64,000 nucleotides of DNA. It comes from Rhodococcus ruber. Lineage in GTDB: Bacteria > Actinomycetota > Actinomycetes > Mycobacteriales > Mycobacteriaceae. The position numbers and the translations under genes were made by a program. How positions within the stretch are numbered: position 1 is the stretch's first letter; every line of letters starts with the position of its first letter. The stretch lies in contig NZ_JAPWIJ010000002.1 in NCBI RefSeq assembly GCF_027270735.1, positions 310,001 to 374,000 of the forward strand, written 5' to 3'. This document shows, in pieces, positions 53,880 to 62,554 of the stretch. The notes under the pieces are model-generated. The model saw nothing but the letters and a program-made list of their open reading frames with translations. It ran no database searches and had not been told where the DNA came from.

Positions 53880-53917
53880 GACGTCGGCCGGTTCCGGGTT
53901 CGGAACCGGCCGACGTC
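53880..53917. terminator. Perfect 16-bp terminator shared by convergent genes
   Basis: GACGTCGGCCGGTTCC (53880-53895), loop GGGTTC, GGAACCGGCCGACGTC (53902-53917). It follows the secreted-protein gene by about 20 bp and overlaps the stop codon (53916-53918) of the diguanylate cyclase gene. Confidence 0.8.
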
Positions 53918-55025
53918 ACTGTCGTTCGTCGACGGGTCGAGTCTCCAGTGAATCGTCGACGTACAGCGCGACGCGATCGCCGCCCAGCCTTTTCGCCTGG
54001 TACATCGCCTTGTCGGCACAGCTCAGCAGATCGTTGACGTCGGCGTCGACGCCGCGCGTCCCGACAGCCGCCTCCGCGATACCCAACGAGGCGGTCAGCG
54101 GCGATCGATCCGTTGTGTCACACAGGCGAATTCGCAGCAATTCGGATCGTTGGATCACCGAGTCGAGGTCGTCCACGCAGACAACAGCGAACTCTTCGCC
54201 GCCGAGTCGAACCGTGATCGCCGGCGCTGGGAAGACCTCGAGAATTCGGGTCGCGGTCATTCGTATCACGGAGTCTCCGTGCTCGTGCCCGTACTTGTCG
54301 TTGACTGCTTTGAAGTTGTCGATGTCGATCACCACCGCGGTCACGGACGTGTAGCAACCGGATCGGAGTTCGAGGTTGCCGATTGCCGCGTCGAATCCCC
54401 GTCTGTTCTGCATTCCGGTGAGCGGGTCGTAGAACGCGCCGGTTGCGTCGCGACGAAGCAGCATGAGAAAGGTATGACAGATCAGCGGGGCCGAGAACAT
54501 CACCAGAACCAGCATCACGAGGTAGAGGTTGGTCTGCAGACGCTGCCCCGGGCCGTCCGTCAGGGCCGAGACATAGAGGGCCATCGTGGTGACCAACGCG
54601 AACACGTGATGAGCGGTGAACAGTTTGGGGCCGTGAAATCCCACGACATAGCTGCCCACGACGGTGAACAGGGCCGCCATGGGCAACACCATGGACGGTT
54701 CGTCGGTGGTGAGCAGAACAGCGGCGAGCAGGATGTCGGCATACAGCACGAATGCAATCGACATCTGCCGGCTCGGCCAGCCGCCGATCACCCAGGCCAG
54801 GCCCAACGGCACCGTGGTGACAACGCTGACCCACAGGGGCCAGCGGCCGAGGCTACCCTCTGCGAGAGCCGGAATCGTCAGGGCGATCGCTGCGGCAGCG
54901 CCGTACAGCCAGCACCAGATTCCGATGAAAAACCTGGTGAGGTGCAACCCCCGCTGGGACCGCGCGTACGCGACGTTCCACCCGTAATCGACCGGAAGCG
55001 CCCACCACTGGCGAAGACTGTTCAC
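53916..55025 (-). CDS. Membrane diguanylate cyclase (GGDEF)
   Basis: 369 aa. Six helices at about 28-200 form a membrane sensor. The GGDEF domain (about 210-350) begins DPLTGMQNRRGFD and has RLGGEEF as active site, an accepted GGEEF variant; FKAVNDKYGHEHGD is intact. No RxxD inhibitory site is visible five residues before it. It should make c-di-GMP from two GTP. Confidence 0.88.
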   Translation of the reverse strand: MNSLRQWWALPVDYGWNVAYARSQRGLHLTRFFIGIWCWLYGAAAAIALTIPALAEGSLGRWPLWVSVVTTVPLGLAWVIGGWPSRQMSIAFVLYADILLAAVLLTTDEPSMVLPMAALFTVVGSYVVGFHGPKLFTAHHVFALVTTMALYVSALTDGPGQRLQTNLYLVMLVLVMFSAPLICHTFLMLLRRDATGAFYDPLTGMQNRRGFDAAIGNLELRSGCYTSVTAVVIDIDNFKAVNDKYGHEHGDSVIRMTATRILEVFPAPAITVRLGGEEFAVVCVDDLDSVIQRSELLRIRLCDTTDRSPLTASLGIAEAAVGTRGVDADVNDLLSCADKAMYQAKRLGGDRVALYVDDSLETRPVDERQ

Positions 55026-55124
55026 TTGTAGAGCAGCTTTCCTCGTATCCCGACCTGGACCGACTAGTCAACCACAGACGAAACCACCTGGTCTGCGAAG
55101 TCGTGAACTTAACGACCAGCGGGG

Positions 55125-55343
55125 CTAGCCGCGCATACCGTCGGCCAACTCGAGCACCCGGCCCGCGTACCTGACCACGAACGCGTCGAGCGCTTGCTGG
55201 GACAGTTCGGGGCACCCGGCTCTCCGGAAGAAGTGCTCGAGATCCACCAGCCGATCCCCCAGTCCGACGCGCCGGTGATCCAGCGCCTCCAGCTCCGCGA
55301 CCAGGGCCTCGAGCTCCTCGGCTTTGCGCATTACGTCGTCCAT
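55125..55343 (-). CDS. Small coiled-coil hypothetical protein
   Basis: 72 aa from ATG 55343. An N-terminal heptad-like helix (AEELEALVAELEALDHRR) and a charged C-terminal half. No membrane segment or known domain. Isolated gene between the diguanylate cyclase and a 180-bp gap. Confidence 0.45.
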   Translation of the reverse strand: MDDVMRKAEELEALVAELEALDHRRVGLGDRLVDLEHFFRRAGCPELSQQALDAFVVRYAGRVLELADGMRG

Positions 55344-55524
55344 CGGATCACCGTCCACTTCGCGAGAGCTGTGCACAGATTGGTTGGCGGAGCCGGGCTT
55401 CCCTCCCAACCCCGCCGAGCGCAACACTACGCCCTATCGAACACGTGTGCGAATCGATTCGAGGTAGCTGTTTTGCACCACACATCCTGTGCACAATCCG
55501 AAGAGGTGGCCTACAGTCTGTGAC

Positions 55525-55659
55525 GTGCTCCAGATGAGGGGTCCGAACGGGGTTCGACCGCCAGGCTCGACACATCCAATTCACTTGGCGCTCTTAGCAA
55601 TCCTTACGATTGCCGTGGTCGCTCTGGTCATCCTTGCAATCCATGAGGGCCGCCTCTGA
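55525..55659 (+). CDS. Very small membrane protein, possibly leaderless
   Basis: 44 aa from GTG 55525 (ATG 55534 inside it gives 41). One transmembrane helix, LALLAILTIAVVALVILAI, with a Pro/Gly-rich N terminus and a short EGRL tail. TACAGT at 55512-55517 would be a -10 box placing the transcript start about at the GTG, which suits leaderless translation. No ribosome site. It occupies most of the 386-bp gap 55344-55729. Confidence 0.4.
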   Translation: MLQMRGPNGVRPPGSTHPIHLALLAILTIAVVALVILAIHEGRL

Positions 55660-55687
55660 TCGCGGACCTTGTTGTTCGCTATCGACG

Positions 55688-55737
55688 CCCTTCGGCGGGA
55701 TCCCGCGTCCGACGGACGATCGTGAACCGTCAGGTCC
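55688..55737. repeat. Short direct repeat, copy 1
   Basis: The first 23 bp (55688-55710, including palindrome GCGGGATCCCGC) are identical to 56703-56725; the similarity continues imperfectly to TCAGGTCC. It flanks the left side of the DUF559 gene and overlaps its 3' end slightly. Confidence 0.7.
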
Positions 55738-56593
55738 TCGGCAACGTACGACCGGCAGCATCGATCGACCGTCGACGACGCCTGACCACCTCGATGATCT
55801 CGTCGACCACGCGTCGCGTATCCCCCAGCGCCTGCACTGCCGAGTAGCGCAACACCAACCAGCCCTGCAGCACGAGTACGTTCTGCCGTCTGCGATCGCT
55901 GTCGAACGCCTGGCTCGAGGTGTGGAATTCACGCCCGTCGATCTCCACGATCACCCGTGCCCTGAAGTCGACGAGGTCACCGAAATAGGGTCCCACCCGC
56001 GCATTTATCTCCATGAAGAAGTGCCGTGCAGACATCGCCCGTGCCACGACGCGCTCGGCCTCGGATCGCGTCTGAAGGCAGCACAGACGCAGTTGTCTGC
56101 GGACGGTCTTCATCCCGGCCATGCCGCGGGACTTCTCGCACGTCGACGCGATGCGGCGGCGCAACTCCGGTCGCGCGATGGCCGTGTCGAAGAACCGCTC
56201 CAACTCCGCACCGGTCACAGTCGCCGCGACGTCGACGAACACCTGGGCCAACGTCACCACCGGGAGTCCCTGGCACACATCCGATTCGGGGAGGCGTCGG
56301 CGATGGATCTTCACCCACTCCGGTGCACGCTGTCGGGTCGACGGCAGCACCGTCGCCGCGACCGTAGGCGGCTCCTCCTCCAGCAACCCCCACACCCAGG
56401 CCGCAGTCAGATGACTGAGAACTGCGCCCGGCTTCCACACAGTGACCGCACTGCACAGATCGAGATAGTCCGGCTTGTCCGTCGCGTAGATTCCGGGCAA
56501 CACTCGAATCAGCTGCCCTGACGCAGTTCGACGAGTGATGGTGCCGCGACTCATCCCTCGGGCCATCAAGTCCCCCGCTGTACTTACACCCAT
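55730..56593 (-). CDS. DUF559/Vsr-like nuclease-fold protein with AbiEi-like N-terminal domain
   Basis: 287 aa. The N-terminal 60 residues (DLMARGMSRGTITRRTASGQ and LPGIYATD) resemble the winged-helix of AbiEi-type antitoxins. The C-terminal part has VIVEIDGREFH and VLVLQGWLVLRYSA, the PD-(D/E)XK-like core of DUF559 proteins. These are frequent in actinobacterial accessory regions; the role is unproven. A 50-bp direct repeat flanks it on both sides, which may mark insertion. Confidence 0.7.
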   Translation of the reverse strand: MGVSTAGDLMARGMSRGTITRRTASGQLIRVLPGIYATDKPDYLDLCSAVTVWKPGAVLSHLTAAWVWGLLEEEPPTVAATVLPSTRQRAPEWVKIHRRRLPESDVCQGLPVVTLAQVFVDVAATVTGAELERFFDTAIARPELRRRIASTCEKSRGMAGMKTVRRQLRLCCLQTRSEAERVVARAMSARHFFMEINARVGPYFGDLVDFRARVIVEIDGREFHTSSQAFDSDRRRQNVLVLQGWLVLRYSAVQALGDTRRVVDEIIEVVRRRRRSIDAAGRTLPRT

Positions 56594-56702
56594 CTGAATA
56601 CGGTGGACGATCGACGAAGGCTGCGCCAGAGGCAGTTTCGAAACCTGTGCATAGAGCGGAGTTATCTACAGGCCGACCGCACCGGAGTGTTCACCATCGG
56701 CA

Positions 56703-56752
56703 CCCTTCGGCGGGATCCCGCGTCCGGGGCACGATGCTGAACCTTCAGGTCC
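56703..56752. repeat. Short direct repeat, copy 2
   Basis: Same orientation as 55688-55737, about 1015 bp away, on the right side of the DUF559 gene. It contains the same GCGGGATCCCGC palindrome and the TGAACC-TCAGGTCC end. It may be a target-site-like scar or a dispersed intergenic element. Confidence 0.7.
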
Positions 56753-56775
56753 GTCGGTAACGAACCCATCGGGCA

Positions 56776-56804
56776 GGCTGCGCCGGTATCGCACCGGCGC
56801 AGCC
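56776..56804. terminator. 12-bp hairpin after the 35-aa gene
   Basis: GGCTGCGCCGGT (56776-56787), loop ATCGC, ACCGGCGCAGCC (56793-56804). It lies 7 bp past the stop of the small minus-strand gene at 56812. No U tract. Confidence 0.55.
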
Positions 56805-56811
56805 CCTGTCG

Positions 56812-56919
56812 TCAGGAACCGAGGAAAGCGCTCACTGCGGTGGTTCCGCTCTCGGCGCTTCCGCTGCCGATGAGCCCGAGGATGACGTCGACGATGATCT
56901 TGGCGATGAATGCGTCCAT
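56812..56919 (-). CDS. 35-aa hydrophobic peptide
   Basis: Starts at ATG 56919 with an excellent AGGAG site 6 nt upstream and ends at TGA 56812-56814. FIAKIIVDVILGLIGSGSAE forms an amphipathic or membrane helix; the tail is Ser/Thr/Gly-rich. The strong ribosome site, the following hairpin and independence from other genes support real expression. Function unknown; it could be a membrane-active peptide, a toxin or an accessory subunit. Confidence 0.55.
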   Translation of the reverse strand: MDAFIAKIIVDVILGLIGSGSAESGTTAVSAFLGS

Positions 56920-57072
56920 AACTACTCCTGCTGTGAAGTACCCCCGACGGGATACAGACGGACCTACGAATGCCATGGCCGACTGTTACCGACCACAACG
57001 AATCGGAAGGTAGCAGCTGGATATGCCCAAAGAGTGACGCTGTGGGCGTGACCACACCACTTTGGCGTTTGT

Positions 57073-57121
57073 ACAAATCTCGTAATTTGTCTAGCCGGCG
57101 GACAAAATCCGTGTATTGTCC
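57073..57121 (+). promoter_or_regulatory. alkB upstream operator region
   Basis: ACAAAT (57073-57078) and ATTTGT (57085-57090) form one inverted repeat. GGACAA (57100-57105) and TTGTCC (57116-57121) form a second with 10 nt between. TTTGTC/GACAAA also pair across the two. This AT-rich block ends 35 bp before alkB and is the likely site for AlkU or an alkane-responsive regulator. Confidence 0.5.
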
Positions 57122-57156
57122 AATCCATAGTGATCGGACTTACACGAGGAGTGACG

Positions 57157-58380
57157 ATGACCGCATCGAACATCGACGATCAGGCACAGACGCCGGTCGA
57201 CGAGTGGCACGACCGCAAGCGACATCTCTGGCTCATGGGGCTGATTCCGCCCACGGCAGTGTTCCTGGCCACCGGTCTGGTGTGGGCCTTCAACCAGCTC
57301 GGCTGGAATGCAGTGTCCCCGGTCTGGTGGTGGATCGGCGCGCTGCTCGTATACGGATTGCTCCCGATTCTCGACCGCTTCTTCGGTCCCGACGGCGACA
57401 ACCCACCCGACGAGGTGATGAAGGCGCTCGAAGAAGACAAGTACTACCGCTACTGCACGTATGCCTACATTCCGTTCCAGCTCGCGAGCCTGGTGTTCGC
57501 CTGCTACCTCTGGTCCGCCGACAACCTCTCGTGGCTCGGCATCGACGGCGGGCTGGGGCTGGTCTCGAAGATCGGCCTGGCCATCAGCATCGGCGTCATG
57601 GGCGGCGTCGGCATCAACACCGCTCACGAACTGGGGCACAAGAAGGACGAACTCGAGCGCTGGCTGTCGAAAATCACTCTGGCACAGACGTTCTACGGCC
57701 ACTTCTACATCGAGCACAATCGTGGCCACCACGTTCGCGTCGCCACTCCAGAGGATCCGGCGAGCTCGAAGTTCGGTGAGAGTTTCTGGGCCTTCCTCCC
57801 CCGTAGCGTGTGGGGAAGTCTGCAATCGTCCTGGGAGCTCGAGAAGGCTCGTATGGAGCGTCTGGGCAAGAGCACGTGGAGTATCCACAACGATGTGCTC
57901 AACGCATGGCTGATGTCCGTCGTCCTCTACGCAGTCCTCGTGGCTGTGTTCGGTCCGATCGTGCTGCCGTTCTTGGTCATTCAGGCGATCTACGGCTTCT
58001 CACTGCTGGAGACGGTCAATTACCTCGAGCACTACGGCTTGCAGCGTCAGAAGAAGGACAACGGCCGTTACGAACGGTGCACCCCCGAGCACAGCTGGAA
58101 CTCCGATCACATCGTGACCAACATCTTTCTGTATCACCTTCAGCGACACAGTGATCACCATGCCAACCCCACTCGGCGCTACCAGACGCTGCGCAGCATG
58201 GACGGAGCACCGAACTTGCCGAGCGGTTACGCGAGCATGATCTCTCTGGCCTACTTCCCGCCGGTGTGGCGCAAGGTGATGGATCACCGCGTTCTCGACC
58301 ACTACGACGGCGACATCACGAAGGTCAACATCCAGCCGTCCAAGCGGGAGAAGATCCTCGCCGCGTACGGAGCGAAGTGA
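57157..58380 (+). CDS. alkB: Alkane 1-monooxygenase
   Basis: 407 aa from ATG 57157 (GAGGAG 5 nt upstream). An integral membrane diiron hydroxylase with six helices. The histidine motifs are complete: HELGHK (157-162), EHNRGHH (186-192), LQRHSDHH (328-335), plus the AlkB hallmark NYLEHYGL (288-295). It hydroxylates the terminal carbon of n-alkanes using oxygen and electrons from rubredoxin. The downstream rubredoxins, reductase and TetR regulator form one operon with overlapping or nearly touching genes. Confidence 0.97.
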   Translation: MTASNIDDQAQTPVDEWHDRKRHLWLMGLIPPTAVFLATGLVWAFNQLGWNAVSPVWWWIGALLVYGLLPILDRFFGPDGDNPPDEVMKALEEDKYYRYCTYAYIPFQLASLVFACYLWSADNLSWLGIDGGLGLVSKIGLAISIGVMGGVGINTAHELGHKKDELERWLSKITLAQTFYGHFYIEHNRGHHVRVATPEDPASSKFGESFWAFLPRSVWGSLQSSWELEKARMERLGKSTWSIHNDVLNAWLMSVVLYAVLVAVFGPIVLPFLVIQAIYGFSLLETVNYLEHYGLQRQKKDNGRYERCTPEHSWNSDHIVTNIFLYHLQRHSDHHANPTRRYQTLRSMDGAPNLPSGYASMISLAYFPPVWRKVMDHRVLDHYDGDITKVNIQPSKREKILAAYGAK

Positions 58381-58544
58381 TGGCTGTCTACGAATGCCCG
58401 GTATGCGAGTTCGTCTACGACGAGTCCAAGGGCGCACCGCGCGAGGGTTTTCCGGCGGGAACCGCATGGTCCGACGTGCCGGACGACTGGCCCTGCCCCG
58501 ACTGCGGCGTCCGCGAGAAAATCGACTTCAGGAGCAAGAAATGA
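58380..58544 (+). CDS. rubA1: Rubredoxin, AlkG1-like
   Basis: 54 aa; its ATG shares one base with the alkB stop. Iron ligands in [10 protein letters not shown] and CPDCG. In many alkane operons this first rubredoxin is of a type not able to replace the electron carrier, while the second is; assignment by motif and order. It follows AlkB directly. Confidence 0.93.
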   Translation: MAVYECPVCEFVYDESKGAPREGFPAGTAWSDVPDDWPCPDCGVREKIDFRSKK

Positions 58545-58714
58545 AGCTTTACCGCTGCGTGCAATGTGGATTCGAGTACGACGAAGAGCTGGGCTGGCCC
58601 GAGGACGGCATCGAACCGGGCACTCGCTGGGACGATATTCCCGACGACTGGTCGTGCCCCGACTGTGGTGCGGCCAAGGCCGATTTCGAGATGGTCGAGG
58701 TCGAACGCGGGTGA
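58541..58714 (+). CDS. rubA2: Rubredoxin, AlkG2-like electron carrier
   Basis: 57 aa; overlaps rubA1 by [17 protein letters not shown] and [11 protein letters not shown] hold the single iron. CxxCG at both ends is the form that passes electrons to AlkB. It overlaps the reductase start by GTGA. Confidence 0.94.
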   Translation: MKLYRCVQCGFEYDEELGWPEDGIEPGTRWDDIPDDWSCPDCGAAKADFEMVEVERG

Positions 58715-59925
58715 CTACTCGGCAACCCAGCAACGTCGTGATCGTCGGCACCGGTGCCACCGGATACACCGCCGCCAAAGTGCTACGCGCCGAGGGCTTC
58801 ACCGGGTCCGTCACGCTGATCGGTAACGAGCAGGAAGCCACCTATCGTCGTCCGGCGGTCTCCAAGGAGCTGCTGCTGGGTACCAAATCGGTCGATCAGG
58901 TTCAACTGGGTGCGGCCATCGACGGTGTCGACGTTCGCACGGGCGTCACCGCTACCGCGGTCACCGATTCGGCCGTACAGCTGGACAACGGCGATCAGGT
59001 CCCGTACGACGCCCTGCTGCTGGCAACGGGTTCTCGTGCACGGCAACTCGATCGATTGGGTTCGGGTCACGTGTTCAGCCTCCGCACCGCTGCCGACGTC
59101 GCCCCGCTGCACGCCGACATTCTCCGAACGGGATCGCTGCTGGTGATCGGCGGCGGCCTGATCGGGTGCGAGGCGGCAGCAGCGGCCCGATCACTCGGTG
59201 CCGAGGTGACGGTGTTGGAGGCAGCATCGGCTCCGCTGAACCGGATCGCACCAGCCGCGATCTCGCAGATGTATCGAGACCTGCACGCCGACAACGGCAT
59301 CACGATGCACACCGCCGTCTCCGTGACAGAACTGGAAAAGCTGCCCGACGGCACGCTGCGTGCCACCGCTCAGGACGAACGCTCATGGTCTGCCGGAACC
59401 GTGCTGGTGTCCGTCGGCTCGGTCGCCAACATCGAGCTCGGGGCGGACATGGGCCTCGAGACCGCGTCGGGAATCCTGGTGGACGCCGCGATGCGAACAT
59501 CGGCGGCCGGCATCTACGCCGCGGGTGACGTCGCCGAGGTTCCCAACTCGGTCCTGGGCGGCACCTATCGAAGTGAGCACTGGAACGGGGCCGTCGATCA
59601 AGCCACCCGGGCCGCTCGGTCCATCCTCGGTCTCGACGTCGGCGATCTCGACGTTCCGTGGGGGTGGTCCACTCAGCACGGTGTCAACCTGCAATTTGCG
59701 GGGTGGACGAGCGCGGACGACGAATACGTCGTGGTCCGCGGCTCGATCGAAGACCGCCGATTCACCGCCTGTGCCCTGCGCGGCGATACGCTCGTCGGAG
59801 CTGTCGGGGTGGGGTACCCCAAGGACATCCGGCAGATCCGCTCCCTCATTGCGCGCGCAGACCCCATCGATCGGAATCTCCTCGGAGAAGATTGGCTGGA
59901 TCAGCCGCATGCGGTCGTTCGATAG
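58711..59925 (+). CDS. rubB: Rubredoxin reductase
   Basis: 404 aa from GTG 58711. FAD-binding [14 protein letters not shown] and NAD-binding [13 protein letters not shown], with ATGSRAR and [11 protein letters not shown] as further FAD contacts. It moves electrons from NADH to rubredoxin for AlkB. GTGA overlap with rubA2 and a 10-bp gap to the regulator. Confidence 0.94.
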   Translation: MTTRQPSNVVIVGTGATGYTAAKVLRAEGFTGSVTLIGNEQEATYRRPAVSKELLLGTKSVDQVQLGAAIDGVDVRTGVTATAVTDSAVQLDNGDQVPYDALLLATGSRARQLDRLGSGHVFSLRTAADVAPLHADILRTGSLLVIGGGLIGCEAAAAARSLGAEVTVLEAASAPLNRIAPAAISQMYRDLHADNGITMHTAVSVTELEKLPDGTLRATAQDERSWSAGTVLVSVGSVANIELGADMGLETASGILVDAAMRTSAAGIYAAGDVAEVPNSVLGGTYRSEHWNGAVDQATRAARSILGLDVGDLDVPWGWSTQHGVNLQFAGWTSADDEYVVVRGSIEDRRFTACALRGDTLVGAVGVGYPKDIRQIRSLIARADPIDRNLLGEDWLDQPHAVVR

Positions 59926-59935
59926 AGTCGTTCTC

Positions 59936-60568
59936 ATGCCCGCAGCCGAACAGACGTCGACCCCCGGTCGATACCGTGAAGCGGCGTCCACTCTTGCGCG
60001 CGATACAGCGCTCGATGCGCTGCGCGAGTTGTTGCACGAGCGCAACTGGCGCAACGTGACGATGAGTCACATCGCCAAGGCTGCCGGCCTGAGCAGACAG
60101 AGCCTGTACAACGAGTTCGGGTCACGGCGCGGCGTCGCACAGGGGTACGCCATCAGATTGACGGACATATTCGTCGACCTGTGCGAAACCGCACTGTACG
60201 AGCATCCCGACGATGCCGGCGCTGCCCTGCGCCAGGGTTTCTCGTCGTTCTTCCAGCTCAGTGCGCTGGATCCCCTCGTGCGATCACTGCACGGTGGCGA
60301 CGCCCCCGAGGATCTGCTCCGCCTGATCACCACCGACAGTGCCGTACTGATCGAGCGCGCGGGAGACCGACTCGCGAACACCTTCCAACGCGGCTGGGTA
60401 GGTGCGAGCCCACGGCAGGCAGACGTCGTCAGCAGGGCGATCGTGCGTCTGGCACTGAGCTACATCCCCGAGCCCCCGCACGATATAACCGCTGCTGCAG
60501 ATGATTTCGCGCTTCTGCTGACTCCGTTCATCGACTCGATCACTGCCGGTCGGCCGGTCGAACACTGA
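59936..60568 (+). CDS. alkU: TetR family regulator of the alkane operon
   Basis: 210 aa from ATG 59936; ATG 59909 would add nine residues inside rubB. The helix-turn-helix is VTMSHIAKAAGLSRQSLYNE. TetR genes in this position in Rhodococcus alkB operons are called alkU. It likely controls the operon from the repeats at 57073-57121. It converges on the dioxygenase gene 4 bp away. Confidence 0.85.
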   Translation: MPAAEQTSTPGRYREAASTLARDTALDALRELLHERNWRNVTMSHIAKAAGLSRQSLYNEFGSRRGVAQGYAIRLTDIFVDLCETALYEHPDDAGAALRQGFSSFFQLSALDPLVRSLHGGDAPEDLLRLITTDSAVLIERAGDRLANTFQRGWVGASPRQADVVSRAIVRLALSYIPEPPHDITAAADDFALLLTPFIDSITAGRPVEH

Positions 60569-60572
60569 CACA

Positions 60573-61481
60573 TCAGGATTCGCCGACAGGTGCGAGCACG
60601 ATGTCGAAGTCGGCCCTGGCCCACGTTCTGTCTCCCACATCTCGACCGTCCGGGGTCGGGGTTCCCGCCGGCTGCTCCACGAAGTCCTTGATCAACGAAT
60701 CCTTGACACCGAACACCGTGTCGCTGTTCAGCAGGTCGTCACCGCTGACGAAGATGTGCGTCACCAGCGTTCGCATCCCCGGTGCCGTCACCATGAAGTG
60801 CAGGTGCGATGCCCGCATCGGCGAGCGCCCGGTCGCAGTGAGCATCCGTCCGACCGGCCCGTCGTGCGGAATCGGATAGGGCGTCGGAGTCAGCGCCCAG
60901 AATCGATAGTGCCCGTTGTCGTCGCTGTAGAGATGCGCTCGACCGCCGACGCGCGCGTCGTCGTACTGAACGTCGTAGAACCCGTCCTCGTCGGCTTCCC
61001 ACACCTCGAGCCGGGCACCGGGAATGGGCGTGCCGTCGGTGTCTCGCACGGTTCCCTCGACCCAGCACGGTTGTCCTGCAGCACCTCCCGATGCATCACC
61101 ACCGTTCTCGATACGCGGTGCGTCGTCGACGAAGAACGGGCCGAACACGGTCGCTTCGGTCGCATCCTCGTATGCCGGATTGTTCACGTTGATCGTCTGC
61201 ATCGATGCCCCGAGTACGTCGGAGAGCAAGATGAATTCCTGACGCCGGTCGTCGGTGATGTGACCGACCTCGGTGAGAAATCCGATGGCGGTGTTCCACT
61301 CCGCTTCGGTCAGTCGCACATCGCGAATGAATCCGTGCAGGTGTTGCACCAACGACGTCATCACCTGTTTCAGGCGCGGATCGGCGCACTCACCGAACGA
61401 TGCGATGACGTTGTCCACCAGTCGTTCTTCTACGGCGGTTTGGGTGTCGGTGACGGTCTCGTCGGTCATACTCTCGCTCAC
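60573..61481 (-). CDS. Intradiol ring-cleavage dioxygenase, hydroxyquinol 1,2-dioxygenase type
   Basis: 302 aa from GTG 61481 (GTGA overlap with the upstream gene); ATG 61469 is the alternative. The N-terminal helical domain ([33 protein letters not shown]) is typical of hydroxyquinol and chlorocatechol enzymes. Iron ligands: Tyr in DEDGFYDVQ, Tyr in NGHYRFWAL, and both His in RASHLHFMV. It opens hydroxyquinol to maleylacetate, the substrate of the neighbouring reductase. Confidence 0.88.
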   Translation of the reverse strand: MSESMTDETVTDTQTAVEERLVDNVIASFGECADPRLKQVMTSLVQHLHGFIRDVRLTEAEWNTAIGFLTEVGHITDDRRQEFILLSDVLGASMQTINVNNPAYEDATEATVFGPFFVDDAPRIENGGDASGGAAGQPCWVEGTVRDTDGTPIPGARLEVWEADEDGFYDVQYDDARVGGRAHLYSDDNGHYRFWALTPTPYPIPHDGPVGRMLTATGRSPMRASHLHFMVTAPGMRTLVTHIFVSGDDLLNSDTVFGVKDSLIKDFVEQPAGTPTPDGRDVGDRTWARADFDIVLAPVGES

Positions 61482-62554
61482 TGTTCGCTCTCGCTCGGCC
61501 GGTCGCCGGCCCATGCTGCTCGAAGAATTGTGGTTACCGCCTCGCGGGTGACGGGGCGGGGGTTTCCGTAGGAGCGGCTCGTCGCTTCCTCGGCGATCCG
61601 GTCGATGTCGCTCTCCTGCATGCCCAGTTCGGCCAGGGATCGGGGCGCGTCGAGGGTCCGGCACAGGTCCCACAGCCGTCGGGCCGGGTCCGCGGTTCCG
61701 GGAAGCGCCCGTGACAGAGCTGCCACCGCCTCCGGTGCGTGCGACTGGTTGAATGCCAACACGTGCGGTAGCACCACCGTATGAGTCGGGGCGTGCGGCA
61801 GATTCAGCGTTCCGCCCAGCGCATGACAGAGCTTGTGATGCAAGGACATCGTCGTAGCACCGAGCGTCGCTCCGCACAGCCAGGCTCCGTACAAGGCGTC
61901 ACTGCGCCCCTGCGAGTCGGACGGGTCGGCGACGATCACCGGGAGTGCCGACGCGAGTGCTCGCACCCCGTCCTCCGCCATCAGTGCGATGATCGGGCTG
62001 ATGTCGGGTGCGTACAGCGCTTCCACCGCATGTGCGACGGCGTTGATGCCGCTGGTCACCGACAGCCCCACCGGAAGGCCCGTCGTCAGCTCGGGGTCGT
62101 AGAGGACGCTGCGCGGCAATACCGCTGTGTCGCGGCCGGTTTCCTTGCGTCCGTCGGTCGTCATGCCCCACACCGGCGTCATCTCCGACCCGGCATAGGT
62201 GGTGGGCACGGCCACGATGGGTAAGCGGTGCTTCAGTGCGATGGCCTTCCCCAGCCCGATTGCCGATCCTCCGCCGACGGTCACGCATCCGTCGGCCCCC
62301 AGCGAGACGGCCTCCGCGCTGGCTCGGGCGGCCAGGTCGGCGGGAACGTGCATCACGGCGTCCGAACGAATTCCCACACAACGATCCCCGAGGATGGATG
62401 CCACTCGGTCTGCGATGCTCTTCTGGCTCGGGGAGCACAGCACCAGTACCCGGCGGAGTCCGAGGTGATCGAGTTCGTCGGCCACGCTCTCCAGAGAACC
62501 GGTGCCGAATTTCACCCGCATCGGGTTGGCCTCGTAGGCGAAGGCACGGATCAT
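61478..62554 (-). CDS. Maleylacetate reductase
   Basis: 358 aa. Iron-containing alcohol dehydrogenase family: [15 protein letters not shown] and [14 protein letters not shown] are NAD-binding and are diagnostic of maleylacetate reductases; [10 protein letters not shown] holds the His residues of the active site. It reduces maleylacetate to 3-oxoadipate with NADH. ATGA overlap with the monooxygenase and GTGA overlap with the dioxygenase. Confidence 0.9.
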   Translation of the reverse strand: MIRAFAYEANPMRVKFGTGSLESVADELDHLGLRRVLVLCSPSQKSIADRVASILGDRCVGIRSDAVMHVPADLAARASAEAVSLGADGCVTVGGGSAIGLGKAIALKHRLPIVAVPTTYAGSEMTPVWGMTTDGRKETGRDTAVLPRSVLYDPELTTGLPVGLSVTSGINAVAHAVEALYAPDISPIIALMAEDGVRALASALPVIVADPSDSQGRSDALYGAWLCGATLGATTMSLHHKLCHALGGTLNLPHAPTHTVVLPHVLAFNQSHAPEAVAALSRALPGTADPARRLWDLCRTLDAPRSLAELGMQESDIDRIAEEATSRSYGNPRPVTREAVTTILRAAWAGDRPSESEQ

